Positions 1 to 7,158 of a stretch of DNA of 16,491 nt are shown piece by piece. The stretch's first letter is position 1. Every line of letters starts with the position of its first letter. The position numbers and the translations under genes were made by a program. Source of the stretch: Candidatus Pacearchaeota archaeon CG11_big_fil_rev_8_21_14_0_20_30_13 (GTDB lineage Archaea; Nanobdellota; Nanobdellia; Pacearchaeales; GW2011-AR1); the NCBI GenBank assembly GCA_002762735.1, contig PCVV01000041.1, positions 5,415 to 21,905 on the forward strand. The letters are read 5' to 3'. The notes under the pieces are model-generated. The model was not told where the DNA came from. It searched no databases and saw only the letters and a list, made by a program, of their open reading frames with translations.

Positions 1-185
1 TCACTGTCTACAAAAATTACCTTCTTTTCTCTAGCTTGACTACAAGCAGCTAAAATTGAAAGATTACTTTTTCCAGAACCTGGAGGACCAACAATCATTG
101 TAACAATCCCTTTTTCATACCCTCCATTAAGCCAATCATTAAAATCATAGCTTCCTGTAGAAATTCTTTCCGAAGATTGTTCCAT
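1..185 (-). CDS. radB: RadB-like recombinase ATPase, N-terminal part (runs off window)
   Basis: Only the first 61 codons are in the window; the gene continues beyond position 1. The protein begins MEQSSERIST and carries a P-loop GPPGSGKS (about residues 33-40) after a short N-terminal stretch with an LNGGYEKG motif, then a strand ending in IFVDS. Starting the RecA core almost at the N-terminus, with no helix-hairpin-helix domain, is typical of archaeal RadB rather than RadA. RadB is a RecA-superfamily ATPase thought to assist RadA in homologous recombination. A KaiC-type ATPase is the alternative. The ATG at 183-185 follows an AT-rich box near 209, so the gene may have its own promoter downstream of rpoL. 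Confidence 0.7.
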   Translation of the reverse strand, partial: MEQSSERISTGSYDFNDWLNGGYEKGIVTMIVGPPGSGKSNLSILAACSQAREKKVIFVDS

Positions 186-186
186 A

Positions 187-204
187 AAGAAAAATAGAAA
201 AATG
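187..204 (-). terminator. possible U-rich terminator after rpoL
   Basis: On the minus strand this reads as three T-runs (T5, T5, T3) separated by single C or CTA interruptions, 23-40 bases after the rpoL stop. Archaeal intrinsic termination uses U-rich tracts without a required hairpin. It sits directly before the radB start, so it could equally be just an AT-rich leader. Confidence 0.25.
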
Positions 205-226
205 AATTAATAAGTATTTATGTAGA

Positions 227-490
227 TTATTTCAAAGCTTTAAAATCGCTTTCAACTTTTTCTAAATCTTTTATAATTTCACTTACTGCATGTTCCAAAA
301 CAGCCTTTGCATCTTTTCCTTTCGTCTTAACTAAAATAGAAGGATTCATAGTAGCATGCTCTTTTTTCCAAGCAGCAAAAGTAACTGCAGGATCTTTATT
401 CAAATAAACTCTCAAAATTTCAGGAAAAGTAAGATTGTCAAATTCCAATTCAAGTTCATTTTTTTCTTTCTTTAATACTTTAACTTCCAT
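227..490 (-). CDS. rpoL: DNA-directed RNA polymerase subunit L (Rpo11)
   Basis: At 87 residues it has the usual length of archaeal Rpo11. The signature run is clear: a DNLTFPEILRVYLN segment followed by DPAVTFAAWKKEHA (about residues 18-46) and a lysine-rich C-terminal helix (AVLEHAVSEIIKDLEKVE). Rpo11 pairs with Rpo3 through the alpha-like dimerisation fold in the assembly platform of archaeal RNA polymerase. The ATG at 488-490 lies 25 bases from a strong TATA-like box (512-519), so the mRNA is probably leaderless. The gene lies between a small uncertain ORF and radB, all on the minus strand but apparently each with its own promoter. Confidence 0.93.
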   Translation of the reverse strand: MEVKVLKKEKNELELEFDNLTFPEILRVYLNKDPAVTFAAWKKEHATMNPSILVKTKGKDAKAVLEHAVSEIIKDLEKVESDFKALK

Positions 491-511
491 ATGTTAAAAT
501 TCCAATTTAGA

Positions 512-519
512 TTTATAAA
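512..519 (-). promoter_or_regulatory. TATA box of rpoL
   Basis: The palindromic TTTATAAA is centred about 25 bases upstream of the rpoL ATG, which puts the expected start of transcription at or next to the start codon. Confidence 0.55.
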
Positions 520-535
520 GGTTTGGATTAAGAAA

Positions 536-802
536 TTAAATACTAAACTCAATTGCTAATTTCACCAATTTAGAATATGCTTTTTTCTTAGATTTAGAAT
601 CCCCTTTTTCAATGAGATGAACAATTACATATGGAGGAAGTGAATTCAAAATTCTTCCAACCATTATTTCATCTTGAGTTAAAATATTTCCTTCTTGGTT
701 ATAATCAAATTCATTCAGTTTTAGAAGATTTACAAAATTCTTTTTACGATGATATAAATTGTAAGCTAACTTTTGTTCTATAAGTTTGGTTATCTTCTTG
801 GA
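536..802 (-). CDS. small ORF of unknown function without a standard start codon
   Basis: An open frame of 88 codons runs from the TAA at 803-805 to the TAA at 536-538. It reads as a plausible protein: KLIEQKLAYNLYHRKKNF, then an acidic middle, MVGRILNSLPPYVIVHLIEK and a lysine-rich helix ending KLAIEFSI. No ATG, GTG or TTG exists before the ATG at 662-664, which would leave only 42 residues. Start options are that internal ATG (a weak AT box lies near 685), a non-AUG codon such as the ATA at 791-793, or a lost start. A TATA-like box near 829-837 points to transcription of the longer frame. I do not recognise the family. Composition matches the neighbouring genes. Confidence 0.35.
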   Translation of the reverse strand, partial: SKKITKLIEQKLAYNLYHRKKNFVNLLKLNEFDYNQEGNILTQDEIMVGRILNSLPPYVIVHLIEKGDSKSKKKAYSKLVKLAIEFSI

Positions 803-828
803 TTATTAAAGTTTTAGAGAACCAAAAG

Positions 829-837
829 TATATAATA
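829..837 (-). promoter_or_regulatory. TATA-like box upstream of the small ORF
   Basis: ATTATATAC on the minus strand lies in the short gap between the MBF1-like gene and the small ORF. Transcription would begin near 808, at the very beginning of the open frame. Confidence 0.35.
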
Positions 838-846
838 GAAAAAGAT

Positions 847-1611
847 TTATTTTCCCCAAACAAGTTTTGAAACATCTTCATCACTAATATCTTTTTTTGA
901 ATTTCCCTTTTGAGCATCTTTTCTTGGAAGAGTTTCCGGAGTACCATAAATTTCATTAACTTTTTCCAAGTTTAAATTGCTAATATCAATATATTCATCT
1001 CTTTCCTCTTCAACTTTTTTTTTGATTTCAGAAATTAAAATTCCTGTAGGAACTTTGGACTCATTAATTATATCTTTATGATCAAAGTCCCATTTGTCTT
1101 TTCTTAAATTAATCTGAAGATACCCTTCAATTTTTTTTATAACTGATTGATAATCTCTTGGGAGAATTCCCTTTTCTAAACTCTCAACTGCAATAAGAGG
1201 TTCAAAAATATCTTCTGCGACTTTTTCTTTTGAAATCTTTAAAGATCTCCTCTTTCTCATAATTACCCAATTAAAATTGTCAATTAAATCAGTTGGAGTC
1301 TTCGGTCCAGAATAAATTTCCTTTTTAAAATTTTTTTCTACAATGTCCCTTAAGTGAACATCTTCTTTATTTGGAATTATCTTTTTTTCTTCATGTTTTT
1401 CAAAACTAATATGGGCCATTCTTGAAAGCCTTTGCCTAACACTTTCACTTGAATTAATTCTATCTAAGTAAATCTCTTTCTTATCGATTAATGGAATTTT
1501 CTCTTTAAAGTAGCATTTACGACAAACATGAATAATTCCCTTTGACTTGTAAACTCCTTCATATAAAACAGTCTTATCTCCTGAGACTCCACACAAATAA
1601 CATTCGCCCAT
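847..1611 (-). CDS. MBF1-like zinc-ribbon/HTH transcription factor
   Basis: The 254-residue protein has an N-terminal zinc ribbon with two CxxC pairs (C4/C7 and C30/C33). A charged linker follows, then an XRE-type helix-turn-helix at about residues 110-170 (LIDNFNWVIMRKRRSLKISK, then EKVAEDIFEPLIAVESLEKG). This order matches archaeal MBF1, which links regulators to the basal transcription machinery, but the protein is longer than usual MBF1 (about 160 residues). The extra C-terminal tail is lysine- and acid-rich and looks disordered. The ATG at 1609-1611 has an AT-rich box centred 25 bases upstream (1632-1640). A decayed paralogue lies directly upstream at 1668-2549. The role as regulator is from family; targets are unknown. 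Confidence 0.75.
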   Translation of the reverse strand: MGECYLCGVSGDKTVLYEGVYKSKGIIHVCRKCYFKEKIPLIDKKEIYLDRINSSESVRQRLSRMAHISFEKHEEKKIIPNKEDVHLRDIVEKNFKKEIYSGPKTPTDLIDNFNWVIMRKRRSLKISKEKVAEDIFEPLIAVESLEKGILPRDYQSVIKKIEGYLQINLRKDKWDFDHKDIINESKVPTGILISEIKKKVEEERDEYIDISNLNLEKVNEIYGTPETLPRKDAQKGNSKKDISDEDVSKLVWGK

Positions 1612-1631
1612 AAATAAATAACAAGAACTCC

Positions 1632-1640
1632 CTTTTTTAA
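1632..1640 (-). promoter_or_regulatory. AT-rich promoter box of the MBF1-like gene
   Basis: TTAAAAAAG on the minus strand is centred 25 bases before the start codon, the same spacing as at other genes in the window. Confidence 0.4.
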
Positions 1641-1667
1641 GATTATTGTGTTAAATTTAAAAAATTC

Positions 1668-2549
1668 CTAAGGAAAGATTTCTTCTTTAGAAGAAATTTC
1701 AGAAAAAACTGTTTTTTCATTAATTATCACTGAAGGAAAACTAGTAATATTATAAGAAGAAACTAAAGAATTCAAAGAAATTAGATTAGAATCATAAGCA
1801 ATGGGAATTAAAACAACTTCAGGATTTTCATTTTTTATTTCGAGGAGCAATTTGGACCAAACATTTTGTTCTGCTTTTTTAGCATCAAAATTTCCTTCTT
1901 TTTCAAACTTCTATCTAATTTCTTTCCTAGCAGAGTCTTCACTTATTCTCGCTTTAACAAATAGAGGTCCTTCTAGAGAATATGGACTTTCTCCTTTTCT
2001 TAGTTTTACACCCAAATAACTTTCAGGCTTCCTTACAAAAGTGTCTGCATTATTAAGAATAATTCCTTATTCTGCACTTTTTAAAATTGATTCTGATTCC
2101 CCTATATTTTTTGCCAATTGTTTTTGAGTGAGTTTTTTGGACCTTCACGCCCTCATAATAATTCAATGAAAATTATTAATTAAATCTGTTCTTGGTGGGG
2201 GTTTTTTCTTTTCAAAATTGCTGCCACCAGGACTTTTAATATTTATCTCTGGATTTCTTTCGGTCCTAGCCCTATCAAATCTTATATTTCCTGTCTCTCC
2301 ATTTCAATAAGCATTTTTCTTGTGCTTTTCTGGTCAAGATTAACCATTCTAGAAAGCTCTCATAAACAGTTTTAGTTTTTCAGGCTTATTTAAATCCATA
2401 GGCTAAACTAAAGGCAAATTGTCTTCATTAGCACAACTTTTACAGATTTTAACAACTCATTTATTAGATATAGCCTCAAACAACCTTTCCCTTTCATCAG
2501 AAATACCCCCCCTGTAACATTCTGCCATAAAAAATCTAGTAATATCCAT
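1668..2549 (-). pseudogene. decayed MBF1-like paralogue with thioredoxin-like tail
   Basis: Reading the minus strand from the ATG at 2526-2528 (or in-frame 2547-2549) gives MAECYRGGIS, then a stop, VVKICKSCANEDNLPLV and another stop, aligning with the zinc ribbon of the intact neighbour (MGECYLCGVS, HVCRKCYFKEKIPLI). After a frame change comes LSRMV, matching LSRMA. The HTH follows: RTDLINNFH-stop-IIMRA-stop-RSKKLT, matching PTDLIDNFNWVIMRKRRSLK. In-frame stops lie at 2457-2459, 2403-2405, 2163-2165, 2145-2147, 2067-2069 and 1911-1913, and there are at least two frameshifts. One CxxC is lost. The last 60 codons (to TAG at 1668-1670) resemble a thioredoxin-fold end (YNITSFPSVIINEK), comparable with the end of the next gene, so the remnant may be a composite of two genes. 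Confidence 0.85.
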
Positions 2550-2580
2550 TTTTAATATTTGTATGCTAAAAAGATGTGAA

Positions 2581-3234
2581 CTAATTTAAGTATTTTTCAA
2601 TTTCTTCATATTTTTGTATATCTTGCTCTATCTTCTTTCCATCCAAAATAATTCCATAACATCCATCTAAGTTATAAACTTGTTTAAAAAAAGAGAGAAT
2701 CTCAGAATCCAGATTCAAGTCGAAGGAATATATTCGAACAAAATCATATTTATTTCTTAAAAAAGTGAGAATAAAAGATTTTTTAGTTACATCCTCTTTA
2801 CATTCTTCTTTGTTAGAATAAAAGAACAAAATAGTACTATAATTTGCCTGACAATTTTTCTTCAAATCATTAATTAACATAAAATGCCTTACCTCAATTA
2901 AAGTATATACCTTTTTCAAATCTAAAACTTCCCTATCATTAACACCTTTCTTCTTTTCAAGAAGAGTTATTAATTCTCCAATGAAACTCAGTTTTTCAGA
3001 AGTTATATCTAACATATAAGAATTGCAAGGATAATCTTCTTGAAGTAAAGATAAACTTTCTAAACTAAATAATTTGTTTTTAGTTTCCTCTAGAATTTGA
3101 TTGGAATTTTTTTCAATAATCTGATTTGAAAGATACCCTAAGAATAAACCAAAAAAAAATAAGAAACTTGCTATTAAAAACGCTAATAAGATTTTTGTCC
3201 AATTAATTTCCCTTTTCATTTTACCATTCAACAT
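2581..3234 (-). CDS. membrane-anchored thioredoxin-like protein
   Basis: The 217-residue protein has one N-terminal membrane segment at about residues 15-36 (KILLAFLIASFLFFFGLFLG). A helical region to about 130 follows, then a thioredoxin-like fold (ILFFYSNKEECKED, FVRIYSFDLNLDSEI, a YNLDGCYGIILDG end). Only one cysteine (C145) stands where a CxxC would be, and the usual cis-proline site reads GCYG, so a dithiol oxidoreductase role is doubtful. The soluble part is probably outside the cell. The first ATG (3232-3234) overlaps the GT2 gene by 14 bases and has a GGGG-A run upstream. A second ATG at 3217-3219 lies one base after the GT2 stop and is equally plausible. Either way it appears cotranscribed with the GT2. 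Specific function unknown. Confidence 0.6.
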   Translation of the reverse strand: MLNGKMKREINWTKILLAFLIASFLFFFGLFLGYLSNQIIEKNSNQILEETKNKLFSLESLSLLQEDYPCNSYMLDITSEKLSFIGELITLLEKKKGVNDREVLDLKKVYTLIEVRHFMLINDLKKNCQANYSTILFFYSNKEECKEDVTKKSFILTFLRNKYDFVRIYSFDLNLDSEILSFFKQVYNLDGCYGIILDGKKIEQDIQKYEEIEKYLN

Positions 3235-4462
3235 TCTTTCCCCTTATAAAATATACGATTGATATAATCCACCAAAACGTAAATAAAATACCATAAAACA
3301 AAATAAAGAAAAAATAACTAATAAGTATTGAAATAAAATTCTCTTCAGAATTAAGGAGTCTATTAATTGATAAAAGTAAGCATATCGAAAAAATAAAAAA
3401 GAATATTCCAAAAAAGATTATTTCTTCTGAAAACAATTTATAAATTTCCATTAAAAAAGATGATAATTTAAAATTAAAATTATTCACAAAATCAAAACCA
3501 ATAAGAGAATAAAGATTTAATGAATGTAAATTATCAGAAATTACTTTGAAGAAATAATAAATACTTATTGTCATAACACTTAAAATTGAAAAAATTGCCA
3601 GTGGTAGAATAATCAGTCCTAACTCCCCATATTTCTTTCCAAAGATATACTTATACTTACGAAGATTGTAGATCATTCCATAATACCATCTTCTTCTTTG
3701 TTTTGTCAAGGCTAAAAATTTAGTGGGAGCAATTGTGTAAATTACTGAACTTGGAGAATTTTTTATTTTATAATTTAAACTTTGAATCCTCATTGCAATT
3801 TCCATATCCTCTGTAATATTATGTTCATCATAGCCCCCATGTTTTTCAAAAAATTCTCTTCTATAAGCAGAAAATGGTCCTGGAGTAACATGAATTGAAT
3901 CTATATTTGCAAAGACTCTTCTCAAAAAAATTCCAAGATCATATTCAATTGCTTGAACTCTTTGAAGAATTCCCTTAGGGTGATAAACTTTCATTGCAGG
4001 AGTTACACACATCACTTTCTGATCCCCAAAATAAGGAAGCATATTTTTTAGAGCATCTCGTCTAACAAATGAATCTGCATCAAAACCTACTATTATCTCC
4101 CCATTTGATCTATTTATTCCAAAGTTTAATGCAGAACCCTTACCTCCGTTTTTCTTAGAAAAAAACTTAACATTTGAAAATTCCCTTTCTAATTTTTTAC
4201 CTATTTTTTCAGTATCATCTTTCGAACCATCATTAATTATTAAAACTTCAAGTTTATTCTTAGGGTAATCCAAAGAAAGTACACTTTCAACAGTTTTTTT
4301 TAAGCATTCTTCTTCATTATATACGGGAATTATAATTGAGACAAGAGGAGTCCAATTCTTCATTATTTTAGGTTTTTTACCTATAAAGCTAAGTAGATAA
4401 AAAGCAAAAGCAAAAAACCCTATATAGATACTAAGAGAAACTAATATTTTTATTATTTCCAT
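3221..4462 (-). CDS. membrane glycosyltransferase family 2, processive type
   Basis: The 413-residue protein has an N-terminal membrane helix (about 4-27) and a GT2 catalytic domain (about 40-260) beginning VSIIIPVYNEEE. Motifs of the cellulose/hyaluronan/PNAG synthase group are all present: nucleotide-binding IINDGSKDDT, DAD at 128-130, TED at 217-219 and QRRRW at 255-259. Three or so C-terminal membrane helices follow (about 280-305, 345-370, 385-407). Such enzymes transfer sugar from a nucleotide donor and may extrude the polymer or load a lipid carrier. Substrate cannot be read from sequence. It heads a two-gene unit with the downstream thioredoxin-like gene and has a TATA box 24 bases upstream. 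Confidence 0.85.
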   Translation of the reverse strand: MEIIKILVSLSIYIGFFAFAFYLLSFIGKKPKIMKNWTPLVSIIIPVYNEEECLKKTVESVLSLDYPKNKLEVLIINDGSKDDTEKIGKKLEREFSNVKFFSKKNGGKGSALNFGINRSNGEIIVGFDADSFVRRDALKNMLPYFGDQKVMCVTPAMKVYHPKGILQRVQAIEYDLGIFLRRVFANIDSIHVTPGPFSAYRREFFEKHGGYDEHNITEDMEIAMRIQSLNYKIKNSPSSVIYTIAPTKFLALTKQRRRWYYGMIYNLRKYKYIFGKKYGELGLIILPLAIFSILSVMTISIYYFFKVISDNLHSLNLYSLIGFDFVNNFNFKLSSFLMEIYKLFSEEIIFFGIFFFIFSICLLLSINRLLNSEENFISILISYFFFILFYGILFTFWWIISIVYFIRGKNVEW

Positions 4463-4481
4463 ATTTCAAAAAGATTTAGTC

Positions 4482-4490
4482 TATTTATAA
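4482..4490 (-). promoter_or_regulatory. TATA box of the GT2 gene
   Basis: TTATAAATA on the minus strand is centred 24 bases from the ATG at 4460-4462, fitting a leaderless transcript. Confidence 0.5.
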
Positions 4491-4548
4491 TTATTATTCT
4501 TTTAAAAGAGATAGAACATAAGTAAATCACTAATCTTCTCCAAAGAGA

Positions 4549-4940
4549 TTATTTATCTTTAAAAACCCAAAAATTAGATCCAAAAAAACTAATAGGTAAA
4601 GCACAAACTATCCCAACAAAAGAAGCAAGATTAGATTCTAAAATTCCTCCCCCCAGATAAAACTTAACAAGTAAACTTATTAAAAAGTTTACCAAAATAG
4701 CAAAAGAGTAAACGAGTAAAAATTTTAATATCTGAGGGGTAATCTTCAAATCATGTGCTAAAAAAGTTAATCTTCTATTAGTAAAAAAACAAAAGTTATA
4801 GAAATGAATAAAGCAATAACTTTACTTTTAGAAAAAATTAATCCAGATATCAATAAAATATTAAAAGAAAATGTTTCAATTATCACTCCGATTCCTCCAA
4901 CTAAACAAAAAAATATAAATTTTTTAAATAAAAATTGCAT
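4549..4940 (-). pseudogene. GtrA-like membrane protein, interrupted by a frameshift
   Basis: From the ATG at 4938-4940 the minus strand encodes MQFLFKKFIFFCLVGGIG and about 39 further residues, ending at TAA 4767-4769. A -1 shift near 4780-4790 restores the GtrA hallmark NRRLTF and continues LKITPQILKFLLVYSF to a FGSNFWVFKDK end. Together the parts make a normal-length GtrA (about 130 residues, four membrane helices). GtrA proteins are thought to flip lipid-linked sugars. The break falls right after an in-frame T_TTT_TTA run of seven Ts, so a miscounted homopolymer in the assembly, a real mutation, or ribosomal frameshifting are all possible. An AT box 25 bases upstream supports an intact promoter. 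Confidence 0.75.
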
Positions 4941-4960
4941 AAAAGATAAACAAAAAAAGG

Positions 4961-4980
4961 ATTAATAAAGATTATTAAAT
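4961..4980. promoter_or_regulatory. paired divergent promoter boxes
   Basis: Two AT-rich boxes lie back to back. TTTATTAAT (minus, 4961-4969) is 25 bases from the GtrA start, and ATTATTAAAT (plus, 4971-4980) is 26 bases from the DPM1-like start. Both genes would be leaderless. Confidence 0.45.
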
Positions 4981-5000
4981 TTGAAAAACGAAGTAGATTT

Positions 5001-5687
5001 ATGAAACTTTCAATAATAATCCCAGTTTACAACGAAGAAGCAACTATTTTAGAAACAATAAAACAAGTTAAAAAGGCAAGAATAGGAAAAATTAAGAAGG
5101 AAATTATAATCATAGATGATAGATCTTCAGATAAAACAAAAAAAATTTTAGAAAAAATAAAGAACTCAAATCTCAAAATCATATTTCACAAAAAAAATAA
5201 AGGAAAGGGAGCTTCAATAAAAACAGGTTTAAATTACTGCACTGGGGATATAATTATTATTCAGGATGCAGATTTAGAATATAATCCTCAAGAATATAAA
5301 AAATTAATAGAACCCATAATTAGTGGAGAAACTAAAATTGTTTATGGATCAAGAATTAAGGGAAAAGGCAAACGAGGAAAATTACTTTTTTTCCTTGGAG
5401 GAATTTTAGTAACTTTAACAACAGATTTACTTTTTTTGCAAAAATTAACAGATGAGCCCACTTGTTACAAAGTTTTTCACAAAGAAGTTATAGAAATTTT
5501 AAAGAATGCGGAAGGAAAAAGATTTGAATGGGAACCTGAGATAACTGCAAAGCTATTAAGAAAAGGATATAGAATAAAAGAAATCCCTATCTCTTATTCC
5601 GCAAGATCTAAAGGAAAACACATTAAAGCAAAAGATGGATTTATGGCAATTTTAACTTTATTAAAATGGAGATTCAGGAAGATTTAA
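5001..5687 (+). CDS. GT2, dolichyl-phosphate-sugar synthase-like (DPM1 family)
   Basis: The 228-residue protein is a soluble GT-A enzyme starting LSIIIPVYNEEATI. It has a nucleotide-binding DD (39-40), the KGKGASIKTGL stretch and the metal-binding DAD at 89-91 followed by LEYNP. The acceptor-side DEPTCYK and FEWEPEITAKLLRKGY motifs are typical of DPM1/DPG synthases. These transfer mannose or glucose from GDP/UDP-sugar to dolichyl phosphate on the cytoplasmic face. The C-terminus lacks membrane helices, as in the short DPM1 type. The 3' end overlaps the convergent GT-C gene by 14 bases. The sugar is not determinable from sequence; the neighbouring GtrA and GT-C genes are natural partners for its product. 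Confidence 0.85.
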   Translation: MKLSIIIPVYNEEATILETIKQVKKARIGKIKKEIIIIDDRSSDKTKKILEKIKNSNLKIIFHKKNKGKGASIKTGLNYCTGDIIIIQDADLEYNPQEYKKLIEPIISGETKIVYGSRIKGKGKRGKLLFFLGGILVTLTTDLLFLQKLTDEPTCYKVFHKEVIEILKNAEGKRFEWEPEITAKLLRKGYRIKEIPISYSARSKGKHIKAKDGFMAILTLLKWRFRKI

Positions 5688-7152
5688 AATTTATAAAATT
5701 GCAAAATTTGGATAAAACTTTTCTAATTATTGAAGACTTTTCATAAATTATTCCACAAGAATCTACAATCATCGGAGATTTTGAACCTAGTTTCTTATTA
5801 CAAGTCTGATTGGTTATATTAACCGAAGTTATAATTATATAATCTTTGGTTTTTAAAACAACATTTGCATTTTCCAAATCTTCTTTGGTAAAAGTATCAT
5901 CTATTGTAGGATCATTATAAAAAATAACTAAAGATTCATTGTTCAACAAAGCACTTTTAAAATCATAAAGGTAGTGGGCATTCTTGGAGTAATAATTTAA
6001 AGGCACCCAATGAGAAGACAAAAATTTGCATTCTTGCAAGCCTAATTTTTGGATATCATTGGCAGCACTAGAAAAAACTTCATCTGACCCGTTTGTTTTG
6101 TAAGCAATTACAAATAAAACACTTAAAGAAATTAAAAAAATTATTAGTAGGCTCAAGATCATTTTGGAAATATATTTTTTTTCAATTTTATCAATTAAAT
6201 AACATAAAGATAAGGTTGAAAGAAAAGCAAAAGGAAGCACAAAATTAAAAAAGTATCTTTGAACCTTGAAGGGAGTTTGGTATATGTCATAGATTAAAAA
6301 TCCCAAGATTAATAGAAACAAAAAATCGGCTTTAATATCCTGCTTATAATTTTTAGAAAACAACTGAAAAAATACCAAAATCAAACCCACGAGAACAAAA
6401 GGGGTTAACCAGTTGGATACATAAAGCAAAGAAGAATATGAAAATTGCTGAATCATTGTCTGCCTTGAAAAAATATTTAGATAATAAGAATCAATTATGC
6501 TCGTCAACCAGTTTCCATACTTAAAAAAATTGTACAAAAGCCAAGGAAAAATAACAAGGAAAGCAAAAAAGAAGTTTCTTAAAACTTTTTTATAGTCCTT
6601 ATTTAAAAAAAGTAAAGGGAAGAACATCAAAAAATTATATCTACTTAAAAAAGCAAGTCCCAAAAAATGCCCGGAAGTTTTTCCTAGGATGAAGTAAGCA
6701 AGAAATAATTCAAAAAAACTCAATGCAAGAAGCTCTGTTCCCTCAACTAATCCATAATAAAGCAAAAACGGATTTAAACTAAAAAAATAAAAAATTGCTC
6801 TTAATTGTTCTTTTTTAATTCTATATTTGTAAAAGTACTTCTGATATAAGGAATCAGATAATTTTAATGTGCTAAACAAAAACAGAATGGAAACAATCAG
6901 AATATAAATGGATTCAGAAAATTTTCCTAAAAATAAAAAAAGCCCAAGAATCAGGCTAATCAGGGGAGCCCTATATACCTCAAAGTATAATCCGGAATAA
7001 AAAAAGTGTTCTGCATTTAAAACATAAGCAGAAAAATCCCATCCAAGATAGAAATAATGCTGAATTAAAAAGAAAATTGTGGAAAAAACAAAAAGCAGAA
7101 ATAAAACTAAATTGCCTAAAATAAAATTCTTTAGTTTATTTAACAATTTCAT
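5674..7152 (-). CDS. multi-membrane GT-C-type glycosyltransferase (GT39/PMT-like)
   Basis: A protein of about 492 residues with some ten or more membrane helices. An N-terminal helix is followed by an external loop GWDFSAYVLNAEHFFYSG and YFEVYRAPL; the aspartate (residue 39) just after the first helix is the catalytic-type acid of GT-C enzymes (PMT, ArnT, AglB-like). The C-terminal 120 residues after the last helix form a soluble, presumably external domain. The family uses lipid-phosphate sugars on the outer face. The frame could begin with GTG at 7156-7158, immediately after the scpB stop, but ATG at 7150-7152 is preceded by AAGTGA, a plausible ribosome site, and is preferred. It is cotranscribed with scpB. 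Acceptor unknown. Confidence 0.75.
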   Translation of the reverse strand: MKLLNKLKNFILGNLVLFLLFVFSTIFFLIQHYFYLGWDFSAYVLNAEHFFYSGLYFEVYRAPLISLILGLFLFLGKFSESIYILIVSILFLFSTLKLSDSLYQKYFYKYRIKKEQLRAIFYFFSLNPFLLYYGLVEGTELLALSFFELFLAYFILGKTSGHFLGLAFLSRYNFLMFFPLLFLNKDYKKVLRNFFFAFLVIFPWLLYNFFKYGNWLTSIIDSYYLNIFSRQTMIQQFSYSSLLYVSNWLTPFVLVGLILVFFQLFSKNYKQDIKADFLFLLILGFLIYDIYQTPFKVQRYFFNFVLPFAFLSTLSLCYLIDKIEKKYISKMILSLLIIFLISLSVLFVIAYKTNGSDEVFSSAANDIQKLGLQECKFLSSHWVPLNYYSKNAHYLYDFKSALLNNESLVIFYNDPTIDDTFTKEDLENANVVLKTKDYIIITSVNITNQTCNKKLGSKSPMIVDSCGIIYEKSSIIRKVLSKFCNFINFKSS

Positions 7153-7158
7153 TTTCAC

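Noticed and set aside
744..956. 70-codon ORF on the minus strand.
   Set aside because: It overlaps the end of the MBF1-like gene in another frame, has low-complexity composition and spans that region's promoter.
1801..2019. 72-codon ORF on the plus strand.
   Set aside because: It is antisense to the MBF1-like pseudogene, whose minus-strand homology explains the region.
1668..2549. Reassigned stop codons, since two TGA codons fall at Trp and Arg positions.
   Set aside because: The same stretch also has TAA and TAG stops and frameshifts, and intact neighbours use TGG for Trp and TGA as stop (for example at 15075-15077).
4524..4550. Imperfect inverted repeat (TAATCTTCTC with GAGATTA) as a terminator or RNA hairpin.
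   Set aside because: The stem is short, bulged and AT-rich, and archaeal termination does not need a hairpin; chance is a sufficient explanation.
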